Shown here: positions 40,040 to 49,490 of the stretch, one piece after another
Position numbering within the stretch: the stretch's first letter is position 1
Layout: every line of letters begins with the position of its first letter
Source of the DNA: Francisella halioticida
GTDB lineage: Bacteria; Pseudomonadota; Gammaproteobacteria; Francisellales; Francisellaceae
Length of the DNA stretch: 64,000 nucleotides
Direction of reading: 5' to 3'
Assembly: GCF_002211785.1 (NCBI RefSeq)
Contig: NZ_CP022132.1
Span: forward strand, 1,054,001-1,118,000
Translations under genes and position numbers: made by a program
Notes under the pieces: model-generated
What the model was told of the DNA's origin: nothing
Seen by the model: the letters and a program-made list of their open reading frames with translations, nothing else
Databases searched by the model: none

Positions 40040-40388
40040 CTTGTCTCCTTTTCTTAACACCTAAGTGTCTCAAATAGGAGGGTATGATCATAATGGGAAT
40101 TACAGCTTTTGCAGCTACTTCGACTTATTATTTTGCTAGTTATATAGTTAGCTTGATAACTTTACCGGTAGCTTTAGGTACATTGTTAGGCTCTATGATT
40201 GGCTCAAAATTAATGCCACATATTCCTACTAATGTTCTTAGGGTAATATTCTTTGTTGTAATTATTCTAGCTGCAATACAGATGTTAGCTAAAGGCTTAT
40301 TCTAATTTTATTCAAAACACCCTCTTTTTCATCTCTAAAAATGTTAAAATTTTAATTAATAAATAATTTTAACTTTCTAAGTTTCATA

Positions 40389-41177
40389 ATGATTAAAGTA
40401 ACAAGTTTTAATGCTAATGGTATTCGCGCAGCTACGCGTAAAGGTTTTTGGGAGTGGTTTGAGTCTCAGGATATAGATTTTTTATGTATACAAGAGACAA
40501 AGGCTCAATTTCATCAACTTGAAAGAGATAGTCAGTATTTCCCAGAAGGTTATCATTATGATTTCAAAGATGCTATAAAAAAAGGCTATAGTGGTACTGC
40601 TATTTATGCCAAGAAAAAACCTCTAAAAGTTATCAAAGAGCTTGGTCTAGACTGGGCTGATGATGAAGGTCGTTATATTCAGTTTGATTATGATAATTTT
40701 AGTATTGCTAGTTTATATTTACCAAGTGGCTCTAGTGGAGATGTTCGTCAAAAATATAAAATTCAATTTCTTGAAAAATATAAAGAAATACTAAAAGAGC
40801 AAGTTGAGTCTGGTAGAGATTTTATAGTTTGTGGTGATTTTAATATCGTGCATAAAGAGATTGATATCAGAAACTGGAAATCAAACTATGGTAAAATATC
40901 TGGAGTATTACCAGAAGAGCAAGCATGGCTAGATCATATATTTGATAATTTAGGCTGGGTTGATACATTCAGGGTTATTAATCAAGAGCCTGATTACTAT
41001 ACTTGGTGGTCAAATCGTGGCCAGGCTAGAGCAAAAAATGTTGGTTGGAGAATTGATTATCATATTTCAACACCTGCTTTAAAAGATAAAGTAGTACCAA
41101 GATCTGATTATATATATAAAGAGAACTGGTTCTCAGATCACGCCCCACTGACTATCAGTTATGACTATGAGGTTTAA
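40389..41177 (+). CDS. xthA: Exodeoxyribonuclease III
   Basis: 262 residues of the exonuclease-endonuclease-phosphatase fold. VTSFNANGIRAATRKGFWEW, LCIQETKAQ (catalytic Glu), VCGDFNIVHKEIDIRNWK (Asp/Asn) and SDHAPLTISYDY (Asp-His) are the AP-endonuclease/ExoIII motifs in order. It repairs abasic sites and 3' blocks. The next gene begins 20 bases after the stop with an unusual start. Confidence 0.93.
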   Translation: MIKVTSFNANGIRAATRKGFWEWFESQDIDFLCIQETKAQFHQLERDSQYFPEGYHYDFKDAIKKGYSGTAIYAKKKPLKVIKELGLDWADDEGRYIQFDYDNFSIASLYLPSGSSGDVRQKYKIQFLEKYKEILKEQVESGRDFIVCGDFNIVHKEIDIRNWKSNYGKISGVLPEEQAWLDHIFDNLGWVDTFRVINQEPDYYTWWSNRGQARAKNVGWRIDYHISTPALKDKVVPRSDYIYKENWFSDHAPLTISYDYEV

Positions 41178-41197
41178 CTCAAAAAAGGCAGCCTAAA

Positions 41198-41908
41198 ATT
41201 AGAAATAAAAAAATAGTTTTAATTACAGGTGCAAAAAAAGGAATTGGATTAGCTACAAGTTTATATTTAAAAAAACAGGGATGGAAAGTTATTGGAATAG
41301 CAAGATCTTGCGTTGATAGCTTCCCTGGAGAATTGTTTCTATGTGACTTAGCTAATGAAAAGCTGACAGCATCAACGCTTATTCAAATAAATGAAATTCA
41401 TGGATGTTCTGACGCTATTATTAATAATGTTGGTATTGCAATTACAGAAGCATTAGAAAAAGTTTCTATTTCAGCACTAAATGAAGTTTATAACTTAAAC
41501 GTTATAAGTGCTGTGCAGATAACACAATTTTTTGTTAAAGAAATGAAATTAAAAGAACATTGTAAAATAGTCAATATTGCAAGTAGAGCTATTTTTGGTG
41601 TTAGGAATCGTACTAGCTACTCTGCCGCAAAATCTGCTTTAGTTGGGTGTACTAAAACATGGGCTCTTGAACTTGCCAAGTATAGGATATCTGTAAATGC
41701 TATAGCACCAGGCCCTGTAGATACAGAACTATTTAGAAAAACAAGACCTATTGGTAGCAAAGAAGAAAAAGAAGTCTTAGATTCTATCCCTATGATGCGT
41801 ATAGGTAAACCTAAAGAAATAGCTGCAACAATAGCTTTTCTCATATCAAAAGAAGCATCTTTTATAACTGGACAAGTTATTTGTGTTGATGGTGGTGGAA
41901 GTTTATAA
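41198..41908 (+). CDS. Short-chain dehydrogenase/reductase with a probable ATT start
   Basis: The SDR frame extends upstream of the first ATG (41333) without a stop: RNKKIVLITGAKKGIGLATS supplies the Rossmann TGxxxGIG motif, then NNVG, and YSAAKSALVG (Tyr-x3-Lys). No ATG, GTG or TTG fits; the codon 9 bases after AAAAAAGG is ATT (41198), a rare start known from infC. With it the protein is 236 residues, a normal SDR. Without it, the NAD(P) site is lost. Either translation begins at ATT or the start codon has mutated. Substrate unknown. Confidence 0.7.
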   Translation: MRNKKIVLITGAKKGIGLATSLYLKKQGWKVIGIARSCVDSFPGELFLCDLANEKLTASTLIQINEIHGCSDAIINNVGIAITEALEKVSISALNEVYNLNVISAVQITQFFVKEMKLKEHCKIVNIASRAIFGVRNRTSYSAAKSALVGCTKTWALELAKYRISVNAIAPGPVDTELFRKTRPIGSKEEKEVLDSIPMMRIGKPKEIAATIAFLISKEASFITGQVICVDGGGSL

Positions 41909-41930
41909 CATTGAATAAAAAGGCTAATAT

Positions 41931-42440
41931 ATGCTGCATGCTTATATCTTATCAGGTCTACCAGGAGTAGGCAAAACAACTTTAGCTAAAGCTCTAGCAC
42001 AAAATATAGCTAATGCAGTCTACTTTAGAATTGACACAATTGAATACTATCTAAAAAGAGAATATCCTCAAGAGCTAACTAAACAGGGATATAAGATCGC
42101 TTACTATAAAGCTAAAGAAAATCTCGAGCTTGGTAAAAATGTAATTATAGATTGTTGTAATCCTATTTTAGAGTCTCGAGAATTATGGAATAAATTATCT
42201 CACGTAAATTCTACCAAAGTAATAAATATTGAAATTATATGTAGTAATAAACAAACTCATCAAAATAGAGTAGAAGCTCGACATAAAACTAATCTTAGTA
42301 AATACCCTACTTGGCAAGATGTAGTGGATAGATATTATCAAGCTTGGGATCAATCTATAATCAAAATTGATACAGCAAATTCTAATATAGAAAACTCGCT
42401 TAAAATTTTAATAGACCAAATAAAGGAAATTAAATGGTAA
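41931..42440 (+). CDS. P-loop AAA/kinase-like protein
   Basis: 169 residues. Walker A is SGLPGVGKTTLAKAL (about 8-22), then FRIDTIEYYL and the Walker B-like VIIDCCNPI at about 73-81. The size and layout match small zeta-toxin/AAA_33-type nucleotide kinases of unknown substrate. Starts 22 bases after the SDR and overlaps the next gene by 7 bases, so it belongs to one transcript. Confidence 0.75.
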   Translation: MLHAYILSGLPGVGKTTLAKALAQNIANAVYFRIDTIEYYLKREYPQELTKQGYKIAYYKAKENLELGKNVIIDCCNPILESRELWNKLSHVNSTKVINIEIICSNKQTHQNRVEARHKTNLSKYPTWQDVVDRYYQAWDQSIIKIDTANSNIENSLKILIDQIKEIKW

Positions 42441-43153
42441 ACAATAAAACTTTTTCTAAGCTAATAATTATTTTTCTTCTGCTTATTAGTTGTAATGCTT
42501 TTGCAGAAAGCCTTAAGCAATATAATATATATTTGATCCCATCAAATAAGGCAGCTAAATATATTAAAAAATTTGATAACTCTCTAGAGAAAACAAACGT
42601 TCTTAGAAAATATAATATGAGCCCTTTTATTGAGAATCATCCTGTACATTTAACACTTTATTTAACAAGTTTTAATAGATAAAATATCTCAAATATAGAA
42701 AAACAATTAGCAGAAATTGCTAATAAGACTTCACCATTTGATATTAAAACAGCAAATTTTATTGCTAGTAAAAGTGGTTTTGTAATGCTAAATATTAAAA
42801 ATTCATCAGAACTTCAGGAACTATCAAATAAAGTAGTAAATAATTTAGCTAAATATAGAAATAAAAATTACCCTGCTCCGAGTTGGGTAAAATACTACCC
42901 AAGTAAGCTAGAATCATTCAAAAAATATGGTTCACCAAATACATTTAATCAGTTTAATCCTCATCTAAGTATATTAGCTGCTGACTTACAAAATGACAAA
43001 GCTAGAAATAATTTTGAAAGGGATTTTAATAGAATAATACAAAATACTAATCTTAAGGCAGAAAATTTTAAAATAAAAGCTATAGGATTTGGTGAAGTAG
43101 ATAAATATGGTCAAGTAACTAAACCACTACATATTTATAACTTAAAAGGTTAA
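42434..43153 (+). pseudogene. 2H phosphoesterase-like lipoprotein with one nonsense codon
   Basis: One frame of 239 codons is interrupted only by TAA at 42680-42682. The N-terminus is a lipoprotein signal (FLLLISCNAFAES; LISC lipobox, Cys at about 21). The two HxT/S motifs of the 2H phosphoesterase (LigT-like) superfamily are present: HPVHLTLYL before the stop and FNPHLSILA after it. 2H enzymes act on cyclic phosphodiesters or RNA 2'-5' linkages. An exported version is unusual. The stop would remove the second catalytic histidine. Confidence 0.7.
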
Positions 43154-43201
43154 AATTGTAGAGTTTAAAATTAATAATAAAATTATAACAAGGAAATTAA
43201 A

Positions 43202-43999
43202 GTGAAAGTAAAATATAAAAATATTTTAAAAGCACTTGTTTTAGCATCTTTTTTTAGCATTTTTAGCTTTGGATATTCGGATGATAAAAGTATAGAAAAT
43301 GCTCAGTGGGGATATGTTGGTGCAGAAGGTCCCGTACATTGGGGAAATTTATCTGAAAAATATAAAGAATGCGCAATAGGTAAACAACAGTCCCCTATAA
43401 ATATAGTTACAACAAAAGCTGTTAAAGGTAATGAATCAGATAAAGTAAAAATTGATTATCATTTACATGTTAAATCAATATTGAATAATGGTCATACAAT
43501 ACAAATTTTATTTAAACCGGGAAGCTATATATTTATTGGAAAACAAAAATATGAATTAAAACAAATGCATTTTCATACTCCAAGTGAAAATTATGTAGAT
43601 GGTAAAGAATATCCTTTTGAAGCTCATTTTGTAAACATTTCAAAAGATGGAAAAATAGCTGTATTAGCGCTCCTTTATCAGTATAGCAATACGAAAACTA
43701 ATCCTTTTATAAACAAAATATGGTCTCATATTCCTAAAAAAGTTGGTGAAACTAATATTTTTGGATTTACTGTAAATAAAAATGATAGTCCACTTCCTAA
43801 TGGTCACCACTCTTTTTATGAATATATAGGGTCTTTGACAACACCACCATGTATTGAAGCGGTTAAATGGATTATATTAAAAAGAAAAGCTAAGATATCT
43901 AAAAAGCAAGTTCAAACATTTAGGAATATTTTGACTTTTAATAATGATAGACCTATTCAAAAAGCAAATAATAGAAAAATATCTTTTGAACAAGAATAA
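43202..43999 (+). CDS. Alpha-class carbonic anhydrase, exported
   Basis: 265 residues from a GTG start preceded by AAGGAAATTAAA. Signal peptide about 1-26, then WGYVGAEGPVHWGNL and QSPINI, the alpha-CA opening. The zinc histidines are in QMHFHTPSENYV (two) and FEAHFVN (one), with GSLTTPPCIEAVKWI forming the active-site lid. Interconverts CO2 and bicarbonate in the periplasm. Twenty-two bases before the glutathione reductase gene. Confidence 0.92.
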   Translation: MKVKYKNILKALVLASFFSIFSFGYSDDKSIENAQWGYVGAEGPVHWGNLSEKYKECAIGKQQSPINIVTTKAVKGNESDKVKIDYHLHVKSILNNGHTIQILFKPGSYIFIGKQKYELKQMHFHTPSENYVDGKEYPFEAHFVNISKDGKIAVLALLYQYSNTKTNPFINKIWSHIPKKVGETNIFGFTVNKNDSPLPNGHHSFYEYIGSLTTPPCIEAVKWIILKRKAKISKKQVQTFRNILTFNNDRPIQKANNRKISFEQE

Positions 44000-44021
44000 T
44001 AAAGTAATATAGGAAAGAAAA

Positions 44022-45383
44022 ATGAAAGATAATCACTTCGATATAATAAGTTTAGGTGGTGGCTCTGGTGGTATAGCATCTGCTGTACAAGCTGCTAAAT
44101 TTGGTAAAAAAGTTGCAATAATTGAGAAACGTGAACTTGGTGGTACATGTGTAAATCGTGGTTGCGTACCTAAGAAAGCAATGTTTTATGGTGCTATGAT
44201 TGCAGAGCAATTAAAGCATGATGTAGCAGGATATGGTTTTGATGTCGAAGTCAAAGGTTTTAATTGGGCTACTTTAAAAGAAAAAAGAACTAAATATATA
44301 GGTAACATTCATGGTTTTTATGACAGGTTACTTGATAAGTGGGATATTACTCATTTTAATAATTGGGGTAAATTCAAAGATAATAAAACTATGATATTAG
44401 ATGATGGTACTGAGATAACTGCTGATTATATATTTATATCTCCAGGTGCATACCCTATTGTACTAAATAATATCGAGGGTGCTGAACTAGGTATTACATC
44501 TGATGAGTTCTTCGAGCTAGAAGAAACTCCTAAAAAAGCCGTCATCGTTGGTGGTGGTTATATTGGAGTTGAGATTGCTGGGGTTTTAAATGCTCATGGC
44601 ACTGACACAACTGTAGTAGTACGTAGAGATAAGCCACTAATGGATTTTGATGGTGATATTAGCGATACTTTAGTTGAATGTATGGAAATGACTAATCTTA
44701 AAGTAATGAACCATACAAATATTACTAAAATAGAAAAAGTTGGTGAAACTTTAAAGATTACTACTGATACAGATATGGTTTTAGAAAATGTCGACACTCT
44801 AATATGGGCAACAGGTCGTGCACCAAATACTCATAATCTAGGTATAGAAAATACTGATATAGAAATAACTAATAAAGGCATAATCCCTGCTAATGAATGG
44901 TGTGAGACAAATGTTGAAGGAATATACTCTTTGGGTGATGCATCAGGTGTTCCTCAACTAACGCCAGTAGCTATTAAAACAGGTAGATATCTAGCACGTA
45001 AACTTTTCAATGGTGAAACTAATTTAAAAGCTAATCTTCAATATGTTCCTACAGTAATATTCTCTCACCCTGCTATTGGTACTGTTGGTTTAGCTGAGAA
45101 AGAAGCTAAAGAAAAATATGGTGATGATAATGTGAAAGTTTACAAATCTCGCTTTACAGCCCTATATTGTGCTATCTCAGGCCATAGAATGCCAACTGTA
45201 ATGAAACTAGTTGTAACTGGTGAAAATGAAAAAGTAGTTGGTTGTCATATGATAGGTCTAAATGTTGATGAGATGCTACAAGGATTTGCAGTAGCTATCA
45301 ATATGGGTGCAACTAAACAAGATTTTGATGATACTGTAGCTATCCACCCTACTAGTTCGGAAGAATTAGTTACTTTGGTATAA
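44022..45383 (+). CDS. gor: Glutathione-disulfide reductase
   Basis: 453 residues of the pyridine nucleotide-disulfide oxidoreductase class I. FAD motif [19 protein letters not shown]; redox disulfide [16 protein letters not shown] (Cys pair four apart); NADPH motif [17 protein letters not shown] with basic VVRRDKP for NADPH preference; C-terminal dimer interface [14 protein letters not shown] with the catalytic His. Keeps glutathione reduced in the cytoplasm. Followed 3 bases later by a broken glyoxalase-like gene. Confidence 0.93.
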   Translation: MKDNHFDIISLGGGSGGIASAVQAAKFGKKVAIIEKRELGGTCVNRGCVPKKAMFYGAMIAEQLKHDVAGYGFDVEVKGFNWATLKEKRTKYIGNIHGFYDRLLDKWDITHFNNWGKFKDNKTMILDDGTEITADYIFISPGAYPIVLNNIEGAELGITSDEFFELEETPKKAVIVGGGYIGVEIAGVLNAHGTDTTVVVRRDKPLMDFDGDISDTLVECMEMTNLKVMNHTNITKIEKVGETLKITTDTDMVLENVDTLIWATGRAPNTHNLGIENTDIEITNKGIIPANEWCETNVEGIYSLGDASGVPQLTPVAIKTGRYLARKLFNGETNLKANLQYVPTVIFSHPAIGTVGLAEKEAKEKYGDDNVKVYKSRFTALYCAISGHRMPTVMKLVVTGENEKVVGCHMIGLNVDEMLQGFAVAINMGATKQDFDDTVAIHPTSSEELVTLV

Positions 45384-45386
45384 AAA

Positions 45387-45809
45387 ATGAACAATCAATC
45401 TATAATTCATGTATCTATTGTTGTAGAAGATTATAATGAAGCTATTGAATTCTATACAAAAAAATTAAATTTTGAGCTAATAGAAGATACTTACCAACCA
45501 GAGCAAAACAAAAGATGAGTATTGATTTCTCCCAAAGGTTCAAAAAGATTTTTATTATTATTAGCTAAAGCATCTAATTTAGAACAAAAACAGTTCATAG
45601 GTAATCAAACTGGTGGTCGAGTTTTCTTATTTCTTAATACAACTGATTTTTGGACTGACTATAATAGGATGAAATCATTAGGTGTAGAATTTATTAGAGA
45701 CCCTTCCGTCCAAGAATATGGCATAGTTGCTGTTTTTAAAGACTTATATGGAAACTTATGTGATCTTCTCCAACTAAAGGAGAGTAGCAAAATTAACAAA
45801 AATATATAG
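45387..45809 (+). pseudogene. VOC/glyoxalase-family protein with one TGA
   Basis: The frame starts MNNQSIIHVSIVVEDYNEAI with the usual first beta-alpha-beta module and continues after a single TGA (45516-45518) in ...EQNKR-stop-VLISPKGSKRF; family members usually have Trp at this place (KRWVxxSP), so TGG to TGA is likely. The second module ends DLYGNLCDLLQL with the metal-ligand-like position. 140 residues if restored. Confidence 0.75.
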
Positions 45810-45825
45810 GAGTTATAAAAGCACT

Positions 45826-46146
45826 ATGATATTAACTACTGCAGATAATCTTGGTAAAAGAGAAATCTTAGAACATAAAGGCTTGGTTACAGGAATTATT
45901 GTCCGCACACCAACTATTACTCAAGGTATATTAGGAGGCTTGAAGAATATTGTTGGTGGTAAAAATACTTCTTACACAAATGTTTGTAAAGAAGCAAGGC
46001 TACATGCTGAACAGGAGATGATAGAGGAAGCTAAGAAACTAGGAGCTAATGCTATTGTAGCTATTAGATATGACTCTAGTAGTCTTGGTAGTAATACTAG
46101 TGGTACAGAAGTTTTTTGCTATGGTACAGCGATAGTTGCTAGATAA
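45826..46146 (+). CDS. YbjQ/UPF0145 family protein
   Basis: 106 residues, the family's standard size. [40 protein letters not shown] and the C-terminal [12 protein letters not shown] match YbjQ, a pentameric fold with unknown function once annotated heavy-metal-binding. Preceded by AGGAG 12-16 bases upstream of ATG. Confidence 0.85.
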   Translation: MILTTADNLGKREILEHKGLVTGIIVRTPTITQGILGGLKNIVGGKNTSYTNVCKEARLHAEQEMIEEAKKLGANAIVAIRYDSSSLGSNTSGTEVFCYGTAIVAR

Positions 46147-46201
46147 ATGATACTAGATTTATTAAACTTGAAAGAAAGCTAAACTAAATAAATATAATAA
46201 A

Positions 46202-47013
46202 ATGATTACCAAACTAGATGCATCGTGGCAAACATGGATAAAAAGTAATATTGATAGAGGTTGCAATAAGGAAGAATTGTTTAAAATAATGCTAGATAAT
46301 CAATTTGACCCTAACACAATTCAAACTTCATTAGGCTTAAAAGAACTGAGTCAATATTTAAAAAAACTTATTAATGATGAAACACCCTCTTCACAACTAT
46401 TTAATATTTCTGAAGATAGGTTTAAGCAGGCTACAAAAGTACCTAATGACAAAGCTAGAGCATATATTCAACATGAGTTCCTATCAAAAGAAGAGTGTAA
46501 TCAAGTAATAGAACTAATCAGAAAAACCTTCGGCCATCTACTATTACAACTCCTGATGAATATGATCAGTATTTCCGTACTAGTCAAACTTGTGATTTAG
46601 GAGTTTATAATAACGAATTTATAAAGTATATAGATCAAAAAATAGCAGATTATTTAGGTATTGACCCTACTTATTCAGAAATAATACAAGGCCAATATTA
46701 TCAAATTGGTAATAAGTTTAAATTACATACAGATTATTTTAATAAAGGTACTGCAGGCTATGATAATTTTACAGCAAGACAAGGACAACGGACTTGGACA
46801 TTTATAATTTATTTAAATAATGTTGAGGAAGGTGGTCATACAGATTTTCCTAAACTTGAGTTATCTGTCAAACCTAAGCTAGGAACAGCTGTTATTTGGA
46901 ATAGCCTAGATGAAAAAGGTAGTGTAAACCCAAACACACTTCACTGGGCAAAACCTATTATTAAAGGGGAAAAGTATGTTATTACAAAATGGTTTAGAGA
47001 AAGAACAATATAA
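46202..47013 (+). pseudogene. 2OG-Fe(II) oxygenase (prolyl 4-hydroxylase type), frameshifted
   Basis: The first 105 or so codons (MITKLDASWQTWIKSNIDRG...) run to ECNQVIELIRK; a one-base change at about 46522-46532 shifts the frame. The other frame continues RPSTITTPDEYDQYFRTSQT, FKLHTDYFNKG (the HxD iron site), IIYLNNVEEGGHTDFPKL, and TLHWAKPIIKGEKYVITKWF (distal His and 2-oxoglutarate-binding region). Otherwise complete, about 270 residues. Substrate unknown. Confidence 0.82.
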
Positions 47014-47157
47014 GTAATTCTTTAATATAAGATAAAAACTTAAGTCTTAAAGTATTTATTAAATATTATACTTTGTATAGTCCCAAGATATCACTCTCCT
47101 CATGATTGATCATACCCTCCTATTTGGGACACTTAGGTGTTAAGAAAAGGAGACAAG

Positions 47158-47445
47158 ATGAGATATACAAAAGAGTTTAAAGATGAAGCTGTTAAATTAT
47201 GTTTACAACCAGATGCAAATAGACGATAAATAGCAGATAATTTAGGGGTTAAATATAAAACCATTTGCAGTTGGATATCCAAAGCCATGTCAAACCCTCA
47301 GAAAGAAATAAAGATAGATTATAAAACGCAGTACCAGCAACTATCTTTTGAAAATACTGATTTGAAGAAAAAACTCAAACAGGCAGAAACAGAGCGTGAA
47401 ATACTAAAAAAGGCAGCAGCGTACTTTGCAAAGCAAAATCTGTAA
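47158..47445 (+). pseudogene. IS-B orfA with nonsense codon
   Basis: Same 95-residue frame as the other copies, but CGA-TAA replaces the codons for Arg-Glu: the TAA at 47227-47229 truncates it after 23 residues, inside the helix-turn-helix. The slippery A_AAA_AAG (47406-47412) and the GCGTAC/GTACGC stem (47419-47424 with 47447-47452) are intact. Confidence 0.9.
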
Positions 47446-47477
47446 GGTACGCCTTTATTAAGGAGTATTATAAAGTT

Positions 47478-48322
47478 ATGCCAGTAACAACACTATGTAA
47501 ATCTTTGAATGTGAGCACATCTTCATATTACAGATGGATTCATAAACCTATAGGTAAAAGGCAATATAATGATGCTGAACTAGATGATGCTATTTTAATG
47601 AACATAAATCTAGATATGGAAGTGTTAGGATATACAAAGAGCTTAAAGATATGGGTTGGAAAGTTACTCAACCTAGAGTATCTAAACGTATGAAATTACT
47701 TGGTTTACATGCTAAAGCGGCTCGTAAGCATAAGAAAACTACAGATTCTAACCACAACAAACATGTTTCTGATAATTTATTAGAACAAAACTTCACTGCT
47801 TTATCTGTAAATCATAGGTGGGTTACAGATATAACTTATGTACCTACACAAGAGGGGTGGCTGTATCTTTGTGTGATTATAGATTTATTCTCAAGATCAG
47901 TTATTGGTTGGGCAATGGATTCTAGGATGAAAGCGGATTTAGTTTGTAATGCTTTAAATATGGCATTATTTAGAAGAAATTTTCCTAGTGGTGTGATTAT
48001 ACACTCTGATAAAGGGTCACAGTACTGTAGCAAACAATATCAAGACATTATTAAAGAACACTGGCTACTATCAAGTATGAGCTCTAAAGGATGCTGTTAC
48101 GATAATGCTGCTTGTGAAAGTTTCTTTGGAACTTTAAAAGTAGAGTTAGTACATGATGAAAGATATAAAACTAGAGAAGAAGCTAAACTATCAATATTTG
48201 AATATATTGAAGCTTACTATAATACAAAAAGGAGACATTCTACAATAAATTATATGACTCCATATCAATTTGAATATATAATGGAAAATGAAGTAGTAAA
48301 CTGTCCCAAATTGACGGGGTAG
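47478..48322 (+). pseudogene. IS-B orfB transposase, split by a -1 shift
   Basis: N-terminal part 47478-47693 and integrase core 47651-48322 (223 residues, DDE residues in VTDITY, HSDKGSQY, AACESFF) lie in different frames with a -1 step near 47595-47605. The real orfB frame is entered upstream by frameshifting from orfA, since RYAFIKEYYKVMPVTT is open ahead of the ATG. Confidence 0.85.
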
Positions 48323-48326
48323 ATCA

Positions 48327-48584
48327 ATCTATTGCTTTCATACTCCAACCTTATAACATATAAACCTTCCAGTTTACTTATAAAAATTATTATTTAGTAT
48401 ATATATAACTCCTTACAGATGTTACATCTATATCTTTGAATGCTATTTCTTTTAGCTACTTTCTAGTGAAATTAAAGACATCATTTTTTCAATTAATTCG
48501 AATTAGTTAACTTGACGATGCCTACTTATAAAATATTGATTAAAATGTCTTTAAAATTTGTACATATATTTAAAACATTAATTA
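48327..48584. other. Non-coding stretch before the LysR gene
   Basis: 258 bases without a recognisable gene, remnant or strong hairpin; it follows the stop of the LysR gene on the minus strand. Confidence 0.5.
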
Positions 48585-49451
48585 CTAATTTCCCACAAGA
48601 AAGCTATCAATAAATTTTCTAACTTTTGGTTGTATATAGCAATGTTTAGGGTAGTAGTAATAGATATGCACCTTATCTAATTGATAGTCTGTTAGAACCT
48701 CTATAAATTCACCATGTTCAAGGTATTCAGTTAACAAATACTCTGGTAATTGGATAAGGCCTAAACTCTGTTTGGCGCATGCAATCATGGAACTCGTATG
48801 ATTAAATACTAAATAAGGCTTAAGCATTAAGTTATTACCCTGTTTAAGGCGAAGTCCATCATTTAAGTGACCAGTATGAGTTATATACTTATGATCATTC
48901 AAATCCCTAAGTTTTTTTGGAATTCCATAGCGATCAAAATATTGCTTCGTTGCACATAAGACTAAACGAGAGGTTAATATGCGACTTCTTATAATTTCAT
49001 TACCTGCAGGTAATGAAAAGCCGACAGCTAAATCAACCTGTTGATCTGAAAAGTTTGGAATGTACTCATGGGTATCTATTATCAAATCTAATTTAGGATA
49101 ATTCTCCATAAAAGCATTTAGCTTCGGAAAAATAAGCTTTTTTACAGAATACTCAGAAGCAACTATCCGCAACAGGCCCTCCGGCTCCTCAATAAAATTT
49201 TGACAAACTGACCTTGCTTCATCTAATTCTTTTTTCAAGCGCAAACATTGCACCAATAATAGTTTGCCTTGTTCAGTTAATTGTAGATTTCGCCCAGACC
49301 GTAAAAACAAATCGACTTTAAGATCTTTTTCTAGCCGCTTGATTTGTTTGCTTAAAGAAGCTTTACTTAAATTAACCCTAGCAGCAGCTTTAGTCAAGCT
49401 ACCAAGTTCAGCAGTATGAGTAAATAATTCAAATCTATCAAGATCAGACAT
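48585..49451 (-). CDS. LysR-family transcriptional regulator
   Basis: 288 residues. The N-terminal helix-turn-helix (FELFTHTAELGSLTKAAARV, NLSKASLSKQIKRLEKDL, LFLRSGRNLQLTEQGKLLL) is canonical; residues 90-288 form the inducer-binding periplasmic-protein fold. Divergent from the PrpB-like gene with 196 bases between them, the typical place for a LysR activator. Two perfect palindromes in that gap are candidate binding sites, one immediately in front of this gene for autoregulation. Effector unknown, presumably an organic acid. Confidence 0.88.
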   Translation of the reverse strand: MSDLDRFELFTHTAELGSLTKAAARVNLSKASLSKQIKRLEKDLKVDLFLRSGRNLQLTEQGKLLLVQCLRLKKELDEARSVCQNFIEEPEGLLRIVASEYSVKKLIFPKLNAFMENYPKLDLIIDTHEYIPNFSDQQVDLAVGFSLPAGNEIIRSRILTSRLVLCATKQYFDRYGIPKKLRDLNDHKYITHTGHLNDGLRLKQGNNLMLKPYLVFNHTSSMIACAKQSLGLIQLPEYLLTEYLEHGEFIEVLTDYQLDKVHIYYYYPKHCYIQPKVRKFIDSFLVGN

Positions 49452-49465
49452 CTGTTAACCAAAAG

Positions 49466-49479
49466 GAAACTATAGTTTC
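49466..49479. promoter_or_regulatory. 14-bp palindrome upstream of the LysR gene
   Basis: GAAACTATAGTTTC is a perfect palindrome ending 15 bases before the regulator's start codon. Position suits autorepression by the LysR protein. Confidence 0.4.
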
Positions 49480-49490
49480 AAATTATACTG

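Larger units (their letters stand above)
38872..40090 (-). mobile_element. IS-B copy 2, complete, with target duplication
   Basis: 1219 bp, ends TGATCTACCCC and GGGTATGATCA, flanked by TAA at 38869-38871 and 40091-40093. This 3-bp duplication in an otherwise intact gene shows a true transposition event, and probably a recent one. Confidence 0.95.
38250..40305 (+). pseudogene. TauE/SafE-family membrane permease split by IS-B
   Basis: Residues up to VSASTSNFI lie at 38250-38871, and the gene resumes at 40091-40305 (MGITAFAATSTYYFASYIVS to the C-terminus). Removing 38872-40090 plus one copy of the TAA duplication restores one frame, FIMGIT, of about 278 residues with the family's eight-segment duplicated fold and its GSIIGLGGALIITP and GGLLGIGAGAFKV motifs. 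These proteins export sulfite, sulfoacetate or related anions. The insertion is the only lesion seen. Confidence 0.88.
47107..48326 (+). mobile_element. IS-B copy 3, full length
   Basis: 1220 bp in the plus orientation, from TGATCATACCC to GGGGTAGATCA. No convincing target duplication (GAT before, ATC after). It lies between the oxygenase remnant and the LysR gene; nothing recognisable is interrupted. Confidence 0.92.

Noticed and set aside
16378-40090. A 24-kb composite transposon bounded by two minus-strand IS-B copies
   Set aside because: The enclosed DNA includes tyrS, sufBCD, trkA, infA and other core genes, the two outer ends do not share a target duplication, and each IS has its own local disruption.
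45516-45518. Selenocysteine or other recoding at the TGA in the VOC gene
   Set aside because: The site corresponds to Trp, not Cys; no selenocysteine-insertion-type hairpin was seen after it; neighbouring genes have TAA and TAG lesions of the same kind.
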